This document shows, piece after piece, positions 38,752 through 47,817 of a stretch of 64,000 nt of DNA (positions within the stretch are counted from its first letter, which is position 1; the number at the start of each line of letters is the position of its first letter). Both the position numbers and the translations under genes were made by a program. Location: assembly GCA_021736785.1 (NCBI GenBank), contig JAIPFF010000023.1, positions 1-64,000 of the forward strand, in the 5' to 3' direction. The stretch comes from Thiohalocapsa sp. Lineage in GTDB: Bacteria > Pseudomonadota > Gammaproteobacteria > Chromatiales > Chromatiaceae. Under the pieces are notes generated by a model. That model did no database searches. It was not told the origin of the DNA and saw only the letters and a list, made by a program, of their open reading frames with translations.

Positions 38752-40427
38752 ATGCATGGCCGGTGGTAGGTGACCTCGGCCTCGAGCCGATGGCATGGCT
38801 GCCGGGGCTGGCGCCTCTCTGGCCGCTGCTGCTGGCTGCCGCGCTGGTGCCGGCCGCGCTTCGCGCACCGGTTCTGCGACTGGCGCCCTGGGCGGCCCTG
38901 CCGGCGCTGCTGATCGCGGTCCTGGCGCCGCAAACGCTACAGCCGTTGCCGTGGCTGCTGCTCGGCACGACATTGCAACTCGACGACGCCGGCCGTTGGC
39001 TGCTGGCCGCGCTGTCGCTGTTGTGGCTCGCGGCCGGCTGGATCGTGGCCGAGCGGCTGCGCTCGCCGCGGCGCGCCGCGGGATTTCTGGTCGCGATGTC
39101 CGGCGGGCTCTGGCTGCCGCTGACCGGCGATCTGCCGTCGGCACTGGCCGCATCGACGCTTGCCGCCTATCCGCTGTATGGCTTGCTTGCAGGCCTGCAC
39201 GGGGGCCGCGTGCTGCTGGTCTCGGTGGTGATCGCCGATTTGCTGATCCTCGAGGCGCTGCTGCTGTTGGCGAAAGACGGCGCCGGCTTGGACTTTGCGT
39301 CGCTCCGGGCCGCGCTGGCGCAGACCCACGAGCGCAACTTCTTGCTGGCGCTGGTACTGATCGGTTTCGGCGCGAAGGCGGGCGCAATGGGGCTCCACTA
39401 TTGGCTCGCGTCTGCCGTTGCGGGCGCTCGGGCCTGGCTGTTGGCGCCGCTGGTGGGTTTCGTGACAGCCGCCGGTGCGCTTTTCTGGCTGCGCCTGCTG
39501 CCGCTGGGCGACGTGCAATGGCCGGCGGTGGCGGCGCTGATGCAATGGCTGGCGTTGGCTGGCGGCGGCTGGGCCGTGCTGGCGGGATTGCTGCAAGCGA
39601 CGCCGCGGGCTTCGCTGGCCTACGCCCTCTCGGCACTGACCATGTTGTGGCTCGGGCTGCTCGGGTTGTCGCTCGGTCGGTCCGCGGAGGCGGCGGCAGG
39701 CATGTCAGCGGTCTTTCCCCCTGCGCTGGCGTTGACCGGGCTGGCGATGGCGTCGGCGCTGCTGGGGAGCCTCGCCCCGGCCCGCGCCGCGCGGGCGGTG
39801 CTGGTGCCGTTGTCCGCGCTGCTGATCTCCGTCACGGCACTTGCTGCCGCGTTGCTCGCGGGCGCCGGGGCCGGCGATGCCCGCTGGCTTGTGCTCGGCG
39901 CGATCGCCTGCGTCGGCGTCCTGCTCGGGGCGTCCGCGGTGGCGGCTGTCCGGGTCGATGGCGCGAGTGAAGCGAATCGGGAGACGCTTGCCGCCGCGGC
40001 GCTCTTGGCCGCGGGCTGCGTCATGGCGGCGTTTGCCTCGCCGGCGTTGTCGCCCATGCTGGCCTCGTTGGACGAATGGCGCCTCGATAGCGTCGCTGCC
40101 TTGCCCGCGGCATTGCTCGCGGGGCTCGTGGGCGGTGCGATCGCCGGTCTTGCTTCGGCGTGGCTGCCGCGCGCGCCCGCCGGCGATCTGCTGGTCGCAC
40201 TCGAGCGAACCGTGTCATTACTCGTCGCCGCTTGGGAACGGTTCGGTGCGGCCCTCGAGCGCCGGCGCGACCGGCTTTACCGAAGCGCCGGGCAAGCGCG
40301 CGTTGTTGTAGCGCGGAACCATCCGGCGTCCGCCATCGAAGCGCTGCTGCGCCGCTGGTCCACCGCCACGCTGTTGCTGCTGCTCGCGGCAGCGGCTGCC
40401 GCGCTGTTGCTGGCAAGCCCGAGCTGA
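38748..40427 (+). CDS. Divergent NuoL/M/N-like membrane subunit of the antiporter cluster
   Basis: The 559-residue protein is almost entirely hydrophobic helices rich in Ala and Leu. A weak complex-I-like mark is visible in IGFGAKAGAMGLHYWLASAVAGA near residue 210, corresponding to the TM7 Lys region of proton channels, but the Pro and the HAPVSA signature are absent and I see no TM5 Glu equivalent. The C-terminus has a polar segment (ERTVSLLVAAWERFGAALERRRDRLYR) before a last helix, like the piston-end of NuoL-type proteins. It likely belongs to the complex but may not pump. It starts in the stop codon of the preceding gene. Confidence 0.75.
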   Translation: MNAWPVVGDLGLEPMAWLPGLAPLWPLLLAAALVPAALRAPVLRLAPWAALPALLIAVLAPQTLQPLPWLLLGTTLQLDDAGRWLLAALSLLWLAAGWIVAERLRSPRRAAGFLVAMSGGLWLPLTGDLPSALAASTLAAYPLYGLLAGLHGGRVLLVSVVIADLLILEALLLLAKDGAGLDFASLRAALAQTHERNFLLALVLIGFGAKAGAMGLHYWLASAVAGARAWLLAPLVGFVTAAGALFWLRLLPLGDVQWPAVAALMQWLALAGGGWAVLAGLLQATPRASLAYALSALTMLWLGLLGLSLGRSAEAAAGMSAVFPPALALTGLAMASALLGSLAPARAARAVLVPLSALLISVTALAAALLAGAGAGDARWLVLGAIACVGVLLGASAVAAVRVDGASEANRETLAAAALLAAGCVMAAFASPALSPMLASLDEWRLDSVAALPAALLAGLVGGAIAGLASAWLPRAPAGDLLVALERTVSLLVAAWERFGAALERRRDRLYRSAGQARVVVARNHPASAIEALLRRWSTATLLLLLAAAAAALLLASPS

Positions 40428-40473
40428 CGCCTCCTGCAATCGCCGTTTCGACTCAATCCGCGGAGAACGCGCG

Positions 40474-41448
40474 ATGAAACGCTTCAAGAACATCCTCTAC
40501 GTCGAGGGCGGCGAGGCCGACGAGACATGCGCCCTGGCTCGGGCGCTGGAATTGGCACGCGCCAACCAAGCCCGGCTGAGCCTGCTCTCCGTGGTGCAGC
40601 CGGTCACCGCGGCACCCGTGCTGCAGATGATGGGACTGAGCGCGGAGACGCTGCAAAAGGCATTGATCGAAGAGTCGGCACACCGGCTGCAGCAACTGAT
40701 CGGTACCGCCGACGCGCGTTGCTCTATCGAGACCAACGTTGTTGCGGGGACGCTGTTCCTGGAAGTGATCCGGGATGTGCTGCGCAATGGGCGTGATCTG
40801 GTGATCAAATGCGCCGAGACGACGGGCATGGCCGGACGATTGTTCGGCAGCGACGATCTGCACTTGCTGCGCAAGTGTCCCTGTCCGGTTTGGCTCTGCA
40901 AGCCGAGCACCGGCCGGCGCTACGGCCGCATTCTCGTGACCGTGGATATCGAGCAGTTCTACCCGCAGGGCGAGGTGCTGACCCGGCACGAATTGAATGT
41001 TCGCCTGCTTGAGCTTGCGGCCTCGATGGCCATCGCCGAAGGCGCCGAGCTGCATGTGGCGTACGCCTGGTCGGCGATCGGCGAGGGCGTCTTGCGAAGC
41101 ACGTCGCTGTGGGCAGCGGAAGAAAAGATCGACGCCTATCTCGTCGCCGAGCGCGAGCGCCACGGCAGGGCGCTCGAGTCGCTATTGGCAGAAGTGCGTA
41201 ACACGCTGTTCAAGCGCGGCGAGCCCATGCCTGAGCCCTTCCGCCATCTGCCCAAGGGCTCGGCGCGCAGCGAGCTGCCCGCACTCGCGCGGCGCATCGA
41301 TGCCGATCTGGTTGTTTTGGGCACGCTGGGCCGCACCGGCGTGCCCGGCTTGCTGATCGGCAACACGGCCGAGGCCGTGCTGCGTCAGGTGGAGTGCTCG
41401 GTGTTGGCGCTGAAGCCGGCGGGATTCGTCAGCCCGGTGACCTGTTAG
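40474..41448 (+). CDS. Tandem universal stress protein (UspE-like)
   Basis: The 324-residue protein has two Usp domains: residues 1-145 (FKNILYVEGG start, LVIKCAETTG in the middle) and 147-315 (YGRILVTVDIE start, IDADLVVLGTLGRTGVPGLLIGNTAEAVLRQVECSVLALKP end). The second domain keeps the ATP-binding G-x2-G-x9-G-S/T-like pattern (GTLGRTG...GNTAE); the first is degenerate. It is 46 bp after the antiporter operon in the same direction and may be co-transcribed with it. Similar proteins are linked to stress survival; a regulatory role towards the ion transporters is only a guess. Confidence 0.9.
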   Translation: MKRFKNILYVEGGEADETCALARALELARANQARLSLLSVVQPVTAAPVLQMMGLSAETLQKALIEESAHRLQQLIGTADARCSIETNVVAGTLFLEVIRDVLRNGRDLVIKCAETTGMAGRLFGSDDLHLLRKCPCPVWLCKPSTGRRYGRILVTVDIEQFYPQGEVLTRHELNVRLLELAASMAIAEGAELHVAYAWSAIGEGVLRSTSLWAAEEKIDAYLVAERERHGRALESLLAEVRNTLFKRGEPMPEPFRHLPKGSARSELPALARRIDADLVVLGTLGRTGVPGLLIGNTAEAVLRQVECSVLALKPAGFVSPVTC

Positions 41449-41770
41449 GGACACGCTGAAGATGGAGCGCTTGCGTTGCGGCGCAGCACGCCCGGCGGTT
41501 TTTCAGCGCCCAAATGCCGGAAAACGCACCGGTCCCGAAACCGCGTTTTCGGGTTTCGTCCGGTTTTTGACCTGGATGGCCAACAAATCAGTATTTCCCG
41601 GGTCCGTTGGCGCGTTACCGAGACGCACCGGGCCCTCCGGAATGACGCGATTGGCCGGAAAGCCGTGCTGATGTCGGGCGCCCGCGGGACCGACAAACAA
41701 CCGCGATCGGACATGGCTCTTCGGTGCGACGAGGCGCCTGTCCGCGCGGATCCCCGGCCGCGAAGGCCCG
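41449..41770. other. Convergent intergenic region with stem-loop
   Basis: No gene is supported between the convergent Usp and antiporter genes. CCGGAAAACGC (41517-41527) and GCGTTTTCGGG (41543-41553) form an 11-bp stem with one mismatch; a T run follows at 41563-41567. This may end transcription from the left. Confidence 0.4.
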
Positions 41771-43477
41771 TCAGCCGGCGCCGCCGGGGGGCATGCTGCC
41801 GTCGTTCCCGGGGTGGTGACCGCCTTGGCGGCGCATCATCGCGATGATGTTGTCGGTCGCGAAGTCCACCGCGTCGCGGAATGGATAGAGGATGATCGGC
41901 ACGCCGAGCCGCCACAACTCGGCGCCCTGCGCCTCGTCGCGGGCAACCACGGCGATCTCCCCTTTGAAGCCGTGCTCCAGCAGTGCGTGCAGCAGCATGC
42001 GGTTGGATTCCACATCGGGCAGCGTGCTGATCACCCAGCGCAGCCCGCCGAGCGGCAGGGTATCCAAAAAGGCGGGATCCGGCGCGTCGCCGAAGCGCGC
42101 GGGGAAACCTTCGGCGTTGAGCCGGCGCACGAGCTCGGGATCGCAATCCACGCCGAGGACCGTCAGATCCGCCTCGCGCAGGCGCCGGGCCAGTCGATGG
42201 CCATAGCGGCCCAGCCCCAGCACCAGCAGCTGCGGGCGTTGCGTCGTGTCTTCGGGCGCTTCGGCAGCCAATTCCCGGTGCGGCACGTGTCGCTCGAAGA
42301 TACCGAGCAGCGGCGCCAGCACTCGATAGAGGGAATGCGAGTTCAGAATCATGTAGGTGGACATCGTGATCGTGATGAGTCCGACCAGCGTCGTCAGTCC
42401 CAATGCCGCGACGCCCACGTGTCCGAGCCCGATGCCCATGGCGATGAAAACAATGGAGAACTCGCTGATCTGGGCGACGGTCAGCCCGGCCAGAAAGCCG
42501 GTGCGTTTGCGATAGCCCATGAAGCCCATGATGCTCATCACGATGAGGGGGTTGCCGATCAGCACGAACACCGACAGCACGATCGCCGGCACGACCTCCG
42601 CCCCGAGTGTGGAGAAGTCGAGCTTTGCGCCCAAGTCGATGAAGAAGAACAGCAACAAGAAATCGCGGATGCCCGTCAAGCGGGCGCTGATCGCTTCCCG
42701 ATAGGACGTCGACGCGAGCGAGAAGCCGGCCAGGAAGGCGCCGGCCTCCTTGGAGAAGCCGGCCCATTCGCCCAGCGCCGCAAGTCCGGTGCCCCAGGCG
42801 ATGGCGAAGATCAGCAGCAATTCCCCCGAGCGTGCCATGCTGCGTACGACACCGGGCAGCACCCAGCGCATCAGGGTATAAATCAGCACTGCCGCGCCTG
42901 CAACGCGTGCCAGCAGCGACAGCGCGACGACCCAGCCGGTCGCACCGGCGGTGTCGCCCAGGGCGCTCATCGCCATCATCGCCAGCACCACGGCGATGTC
43001 CTGCACGATGAGAAAACCGACGGCGATGCGCCCGTGCAGCGAGTCGAGCTCGCGCTTGTCGGACAGCAGTTTGACGATGATGATCGTACTGGAGAAGGTC
43101 AGCGCGATCGCGACATAGAGCGCCTCGACGACGCCCTTACCCAAGGCCAGGATGACCAGGAACCCGAACAGGATCGTAAATGCGAGCTGACCGAGACCGG
43201 TCGCCAGCGCCACCGCGCCGATGTCGCGCACCTTGGTGATGTCGAGCTTCAGACCCACCACGAACAGCAGCACGGCAATGCCGACTTGGGCGAGTACGTC
43301 GATCTGGTCGTGGGAATGAACCAGCTGCAGGCCCGCGGGCCCGACCGCGATGCCGACGACGATATAGGCGATCAGTACGGGTTGGCGCAAGCGCACGGCG
43401 ATGGCGCCCGCTGCAGCGGCAATGACCAGCAGTAAAGCGAGCTCGACGAAGGGTTCGAAGACCATTGGGCCGCTCAC
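41771..43477 (-). CDS. CPA2 family monovalent cation:proton antiporter with TrkA-N domain
   Basis: The 568-residue protein has an N-terminal Na/H exchanger domain of about 12 helices (residues 1-390, with VAIALTFSSTIIIVKLLSD and GAFLAGFSLASTSYR) and a C-terminal Rossmann TrkA-N domain starting LLVLGLGRYGHRLARRL near residue 417. This is the YbaL/KefB-type layout: potassium or sodium efflux in exchange for protons, gated by a nucleotide-binding domain. No TrkA-C domain is obvious. It is the last gene of the minus-strand run and follows apaH by 70 bp. Two starts 12 bp apart (43477, 43465) are possible. Confidence 0.93.
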   Translation of the reverse strand: MSGPMVFEPFVELALLLVIAAAAGAIAVRLRQPVLIAYIVVGIAVGPAGLQLVHSHDQIDVLAQVGIAVLLFVVGLKLDITKVRDIGAVALATGLGQLAFTILFGFLVILALGKGVVEALYVAIALTFSSTIIIVKLLSDKRELDSLHGRIAVGFLIVQDIAVVLAMMAMSALGDTAGATGWVVALSLLARVAGAAVLIYTLMRWVLPGVVRSMARSGELLLIFAIAWGTGLAALGEWAGFSKEAGAFLAGFSLASTSYREAISARLTGIRDFLLLFFFIDLGAKLDFSTLGAEVVPAIVLSVFVLIGNPLIVMSIMGFMGYRKRTGFLAGLTVAQISEFSIVFIAMGIGLGHVGVAALGLTTLVGLITITMSTYMILNSHSLYRVLAPLLGIFERHVPHRELAAEAPEDTTQRPQLLVLGLGRYGHRLARRLREADLTVLGVDCDPELVRRLNAEGFPARFGDAPDPAFLDTLPLGGLRWVISTLPDVESNRMLLHALLEHGFKGEIAVVARDEAQGAELWRLGVPIILYPFRDAVDFATDNIIAMMRRQGGHHPGNDGSMPPGGAG

Positions 43478-43547
43478 TCGTTGTCGCGTGCGGTGATCCC
43501 GCCGGCCGGCGCTTGCGGGGCCGGCCGCATGGCGTCTCGCCGGAGAA

Positions 43548-44381
43548 TCAGCCGGGGCTCAGGTAGCCCGTGCAATCGAGGTCGAAGACCTTGATGGGCT
43601 TCTTTTTGCGGATGCGCACCGCCGTCATGCTGCCGCCCCACAGACAGCCGGTATCCAGCGCCCAGACGTTGTGCTCCGCGATATAGCCGAGCGTCGACCA
43701 GTGGCCGAAGACGATGCGGGTGTCGCGGCTCGCGCGGCCGGGCACCTTGTACCAGGGTATGGCGCCGTCGCGCTCGGTGCCGGGCTCGCCTTTTTCGTCC
43801 AGCAGCAGGCGTCCCGCCGCATCGCAGTAACGAAGACGCGTAAAGCAGTTGGTGATGAAGCGAAGCCGATCCATGCCGGAGAGATCGGAGGACCACTGCT
43901 CGGGCTGGTTGCCGTACATGGCATGTAGAAAGTCCGGGTAGCCCGGATCGCGCAGCGCCGCCTCCAACTCGGCGGCGCAGCCCAGCGCCTGTTGCAGGTC
44001 CCACTGCGGTGCTAGGCCCGCGTGCAGCATGGCGAAGCGCTTTTTCTCGCTGTAATGCATGACCGGTCGATGCCGCAGCCAATGCAGCAGCTCGTCGCGA
44101 TCCGGCGCGGTGAGCACCTCGTCGAGCGTACTTTTCTTAGCGTGCTTTTCGTTGCCCGCCGCGAGCGCCAGAAGATGGAGGTCGTGGTTGCCGAGCACGA
44201 CGACGGTACTGTCGCCGAGCGATTTGAAGTAGCGCAGCACCGACAGGGAGTCCGGTCCGCGATTGACCAAATCGCCCACGGACCAGAGCTTGTCGGTCAG
44301 CGGGTCGAAGCCGATACGGTCGAGCAGTTGACGAAACTCGTCGTAACAGCCCTGGATATCGCCGATGGCGTAAGTGGCCAT
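43548..44381 (-). CDS. apaH: Bis(5'-nucleosyl)-tetraphosphatase (symmetrical)
   Basis: The 277-residue metallophosphatase splits Ap4A into two ADP. Motifs in order: YAIGDIQGCYDEF (residues 4-16), GDLVNRGPDSLSVLRY, LGNHDLHLLALA, HAGLAPQW and FGHWSTLGY. Length is near the E. coli enzyme (280). ApaH also removes Np4 caps from RNA in E. coli. It lies directly downstream of apaG, the usual pairing. Confidence 0.98.
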   Translation of the reverse strand: MATYAIGDIQGCYDEFRQLLDRIGFDPLTDKLWSVGDLVNRGPDSLSVLRYFKSLGDSTVVVLGNHDLHLLALAAGNEKHAKKSTLDEVLTAPDRDELLHWLRHRPVMHYSEKKRFAMLHAGLAPQWDLQQALGCAAELEAALRDPGYPDFLHAMYGNQPEQWSSDLSGMDRLRFITNCFTRLRYCDAAGRLLLDEKGEPGTERDGAIPWYKVPGRASRDTRIVFGHWSTLGYIAEHNVWALDTGCLWGGSMTAVRIRKKKPIKVFDLDCTGYLSPG

Positions 44382-44407
44382 GGTACCTCGATGGCGGGTT
44401 TTTGCTG

Positions 44408-44797
44408 CTAGTGAAAGTGCGTGCGATCGCCGAGCGAGAACGCGGGGATCTCGGCGTCGAAATGGGTCCCGTCCTCGGCCAGCATGCCATAACTGCCGTG
44501 CATGCTGCCGATCGGGGTCGGAATCTGGGTGCCGCTCGTGTAGCGGAACGACTCTCCCGGCTTCAGGTGCGGCTGCTCGCCGACGACGCCGGTGCCGCGC
44601 ACCTCTTGGGTTTGGCCGTCGGCATCGGTGACGATCCAGTGCCGGTTCAGCAGCGTCGCCGGGATGGAGCCGGCGTTGGCGATGGTGATGGTGTAGGAGA
44701 AGACATAGCGTCCCGTGTCGGGATCCGATTGGTCTTCGATATAGTTACTGACGGCGCTGACGTCGATCTTGTAGAGTTCGTCGCTTTCGGTTTCCAT
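44408..44797 (-). CDS. apaG: ApaG domain protein
   Basis: The 129-residue protein has the ApaG beta-sandwich pattern: YVFSYTITIANAGSIPATLLNRHWIVTDADGQTQEVRGTGVVGEQPHLKPGESFRYTSG and GSMHGSYGMLAEDGTHFDAEIPAFSL. It is named for its place beside apaH; its biochemical role is unclear. An AGAGGT site precedes the ATG at 44797, so the longer frame to 44854 is not used. Ends 26 bp before apaH. Confidence 0.96.
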   Translation of the reverse strand: METESDELYKIDVSAVSNYIEDQSDPDTGRYVFSYTITIANAGSIPATLLNRHWIVTDADGQTQEVRGTGVVGEQPHLKPGESFRYTSGTQIPTPIGSMHGSYGMLAEDGTHFDAEIPAFSLGDRTHFH

Positions 44798-44887
44798 GCG
44801 TACCTCTGATGTTTTGATTGTCGTTGATTTGCGCTCGGCGTGCGGGCGAATCAATGAGGAGCCGGCCCCGCCGCACCGTTCACCGCA

Positions 44888-45664
44888 TTACGCGAAACCG
44901 ATGACGCCGCGCTCGGAGGCGCGAATAAAGCCGGTGATGGCCTCGGTGTCGGCGCCGGGGAATTCGGCATCGGCACGCTCGAGTGCATCGGCAAGCTTGA
45001 GTCCGCTGCGAAACAGCAGCCGGTAAACGGCCTTGATGTGGCTGCGCCGCGCTTGATCGAAGCCACTGCGGCGAAGCCCGACCAGATTCAGGCCGATGAT
45101 GCGGGCCCGCTGGCCGCTGGCCATGACGAAAGGCGGCACGTCCTTGGCGACGCCGCTGACGCCGCCGAGCATGGTATAAGCGCCGACGCGGCAGAACTGA
45201 TGAATGGCCACATGTCCGGACACGAAGACATGATGCGCCAACTCCACGTGGCCCGCGAGCGTCGCCGTGTTGGCGAAGATGTTGTCGTCGCCGACGATGC
45301 AGTCGTGTCCGACATGGCTGTAGGACATGAAATAATTGCGGCTGCCGATGCGCGTGCCGGCGTCGGTCTTGACGCCGTGGCTGATGTTGACGCCTTCCTT
45401 GAAGTGATTGTGATCGCCGATAAGCAGCGGCTTGGCCTTATCGGGCGTATAGCCGAGGTCTTGAGGCTCGCTGCCGATGGTCACGCCGTGGCAGCAGCGA
45501 TTGAATCGGCCCAGGCGCGCCGCGCCGTAGACGCGCACGCAGCTCTCGATGACGCAGCCCTCGCCGAGCACGGCGCCGGCCTCGACAATGGAGTAGGGGC
45601 CGACGCCGACGCTCGGGTGCAGCTCGGCTCCGTCCTCGATGATGGCGGTCGCGTGAATGGCCAT
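44888..45664 (-). CDS. lpxA: LpxA-family acyl-ACP:UDP-GlcNAc O-acyltransferase
   Basis: The 258-residue left-handed beta-helix protein follows LpxA closely. It has hexapeptide repeats through residue 185, [11 protein letters not shown] with His120 in the place of the catalytic His125 of E. coli, [37 protein letters not shown], and the C-terminal helical domain ([15 protein letters not shown]). LpxA starts lipid A synthesis by 3-O-acylating UDP-GlcNAc. The canonical gene lies in lpxD-fabZ-lpxA-lpxB; here it stands between purH and apaG, so it is either a relocated lpxA or a paralogue for another sugar nucleotide. Chain length and substrate cannot be read from sequence. Confidence 0.88.
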   Translation of the reverse strand: MAIHATAIIEDGAELHPSVGVGPYSIVEAGAVLGEGCVIESCVRVYGAARLGRFNRCCHGVTIGSEPQDLGYTPDKAKPLLIGDHNHFKEGVNISHGVKTDAGTRIGSRNYFMSYSHVGHDCIVGDDNIFANTATLAGHVELAHHVFVSGHVAIHQFCRVGAYTMLGGVSGVAKDVPPFVMASGQRARIIGLNLVGLRRSGFDQARRSHIKAVYRLLFRSGLKLADALERADAEFPGADTEAITGFIRASERGVIGFA

Positions 45665-45717
45665 GGCGGCGCGTCCGGTTGGCTGGCTTGCGGTGTCGCT
45701 TGCGTCGGTGCGCGCGA

Positions 45718-47286
45718 TCAGTGGCGGAAGTGGCGCATGCCGGTGAGCACCATGGCCAGGCCGTGCTCGTCGGCGGCGGCAATGACCTCGTCGTCGCGCA
45801 TCGGGCCGCCGGGCTGGATGACGGCGGTAATGCCGTTGCCGGCGGCTTGGTCGATGCCGTCGCGGAACGGGAAGAAGGCGTCGGAGGCCATGACGGCACC
45901 GCGTACCGTCAAGTTGGCCTGTTCGGCCTTGATGGCGGCGATGCGCGCCGAGTTGACCCGGCTCATCTGACCGGCGCCGACGCCGATGGTCATGCCGTCG
46001 CGGCCATAGACGATGGCGTTCGATTTGACGAACTTGGCCACCCGCCAGGTGAACAGCAAGTCCTTCATCTCGTCGTCGCTCGGTGCGCGCTTGCTGACGA
46101 CGGCAAGGTCCGCCGTCAGCTGCAGGTCCGCGTCCTGCACCAGCAGGCCGTCGCGCACGCGCTTGAAGTCGATCATCGGTTTGCGCTCGCTGCCCCAAGG
46201 GCCGCAGGCGAGCAGGCGCACGTTCTTCTTCGCGGCCACGGCCGCCACGGCGGCGTCGCTGACGGCCGGGGCAATGATCACTTCGACGAACTGGCGCTCG
46301 ACGATGGCCGCGGCCGTGTCGGCGTCGAGCTCCCGGTTGAAGGCGATGATGCCGCCGAACGCGGACTCGGGATCGGTCGTGTAGGCGCGCTCGTAGGCTG
46401 CAAGCAGATCGTCGGCGAGGGCAACGCCGCAGGGATTGGCGTGCTTGACGATCACGCAGGCCGGGCCCTCGTCGAATTGCTTCACGCACTCCAGCGCCGC
46501 GTCGGTGTCGGCGATGTTGTTGTAGCTGAGCTCCTTGCCCTGTAGCTGCTCGGCACTGGCCACGGAGGCCTCCGAGCGTTCGCGGGAGACGTAAAACGCG
46601 GCCTGCTGATGCGGGTTCTCGCCGTAGCGCATGGGCTGCTGCTTGCGGAACTGCAAGTTGAAGGTGCGCGGCAATTCCTGCTCGCCGTCGACGCTGTGCT
46701 CGAGGACGGCGCCCAGATAGTTCGCGATGGCGCCGTCGTAGGCAGCGGTGTGCTCGAATGCCTTGACCGCGAGGTCGAAGCGCGTGGCATCGGCGACCGC
46801 GCCGTCGTTGGCTTCCATGTCGGCGAGCACGCGGACATAGTCGGCCGCGTCGACGACCACGGTGACGGCGGCGTGGTTTTTGGCGGCGGCGCGAAGCAGG
46901 GTCGGACCACCGATGTCGATGTTCTCGATGGCTGTCGGCAGATCGCAGTCGGGACGAGCCACTGTCTGCTCGAACGGGTAGAGGTTGACGACGACCAGGT
47001 CGATGGGCTTGATTTCGTTCTCGCGCATCACCGTATCGTCCACGCCGCGCCGACCGAGAATACCGCCGTGCACGCGCGGATGCAGCGTCTTGACGCGCCC
47101 GCCCATCATTTCCGGAAAGCCGGTGTAGTCGGAGACTTCGGTGACGGGAATGCCTGCCTCGGTCAGCTGGCGCGAGGTGCCGCCGGTGGAAAGGATCTCG
47201 ACGCCGCGCCGTTCGAGGGCGCGGGCGAATTCGATGAGTCCGCTTTTGTCGGATACGCTGATGAGCGCGCGGCGAATGGCGTGCAT
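45718..47286 (-). CDS. purH: Bifunctional AICAR transformylase / IMP cyclohydrolase
   Basis: The 522-residue enzyme performs the last two steps of IMP synthesis. The N-terminal cyclohydrolase domain starts [20 protein letters not shown] and contains [13 protein letters not shown]; the transformylase domain has [13 protein letters not shown] sequence ([14 protein letters not shown]), [18 protein letters not shown] and the KHANPCGVA motif, ending GMRHFRH. The ATG at 47286 is preferred; the open frame to 47355 adds untypical residues. It is 222 bp downstream of fis, in the conserved fis-purH order; purD does not follow. Confidence 0.98.
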   Translation of the reverse strand: MHAIRRALISVSDKSGLIEFARALERRGVEILSTGGTSRQLTEAGIPVTEVSDYTGFPEMMGGRVKTLHPRVHGGILGRRGVDDTVMRENEIKPIDLVVVNLYPFEQTVARPDCDLPTAIENIDIGGPTLLRAAAKNHAAVTVVVDAADYVRVLADMEANDGAVADATRFDLAVKAFEHTAAYDGAIANYLGAVLEHSVDGEQELPRTFNLQFRKQQPMRYGENPHQQAAFYVSRERSEASVASAEQLQGKELSYNNIADTDAALECVKQFDEGPACVIVKHANPCGVALADDLLAAYERAYTTDPESAFGGIIAFNRELDADTAAAIVERQFVEVIIAPAVSDAAVAAVAAKKNVRLLACGPWGSERKPMIDFKRVRDGLLVQDADLQLTADLAVVSKRAPSDDEMKDLLFTWRVAKFVKSNAIVYGRDGMTIGVGAGQMSRVNSARIAAIKAEQANLTVRGAVMASDAFFPFRDGIDQAAGNGITAVIQPGGPMRDDEVIAAADEHGLAMVLTGMRHFRH

Positions 47287-47508
47287 GGGACTGGTTGCCT
47301 CGGGGGTTTTGATCTGGAAGCGCTTGCCGTGGCCCGTAGACCCGATCACCGTCACCCGAGACGATCGCCCGATGCCATCATCAGGTGCGGCGCGTGCCGG
47401 GTAATCCCTGCGGCCGATTCGAGCCCGGCGCGGCGCGCGGCGGCGCTACATCGGCCGGTGCCTGCGCCGGCGGCAGGGTCGGTCGTCGGGCGGCCGGTAT
47501 TCGGTGGC

Positions 47509-47817
47509 TCAGGCTTGGTCGAGCGCGAATTCCTTGAGCTTCTTGCGCAGGGTGCTGCGGCTCATGCCGAGCATGCGGGCCGCGGTGGTTTGGTTCCGGT
47601 TGGTGTTCTCCATCACCGTCTCGAGCAGCGGGCGCTCGACTTCGTCGAGCACCATGCGGTAAAGCCCGCTGACGTCGTGTCCGTCCATATTCTGCAGATA
47701 ATAGCGCAGTGCGTTGCGCACGCACTCGCGCAGGGGTTCGGTCTTGCTGGCCTGGAGCACGGTTAATCCATCCCACTCCGCGTCGTTGACGGCTCTCGCC
47801 GCCGGTCGGGTCGTCAT
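47509..47817 (-). CDS. fis: Nucleoid protein Fis
   Basis: The 102-residue protein has the Fis fold. Its C-terminal helix-turn-helix (NQTTAARMLGMSRSTLRKKL) is preceded by the dimer helices with LRECVRNALRYYLQNMDG. Fis bends DNA, activates stable-RNA promoters and helps site-specific recombination. The start overlaps the dusB stop (ATGA), the conserved dusB-fis operon of Gammaproteobacteria, where the upstream dusB start region normally carries the growth-rate control. Confidence 0.97.
   Translation of the reverse strand: MTTRPAARAVNDAEWDGLTVLQASKTEPLRECVRNALRYYLQNMDGHDVSGLYRMVLDEVERPLLETVMENTNRNQTTAARMLGMSRSTLRKKLKEFALDQA

Noticed and set aside
45438..45899. Minus-strand frame between lpxA homologue and purH
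   Set aside because: It overlaps both genes out of frame and has shadow-type composition.
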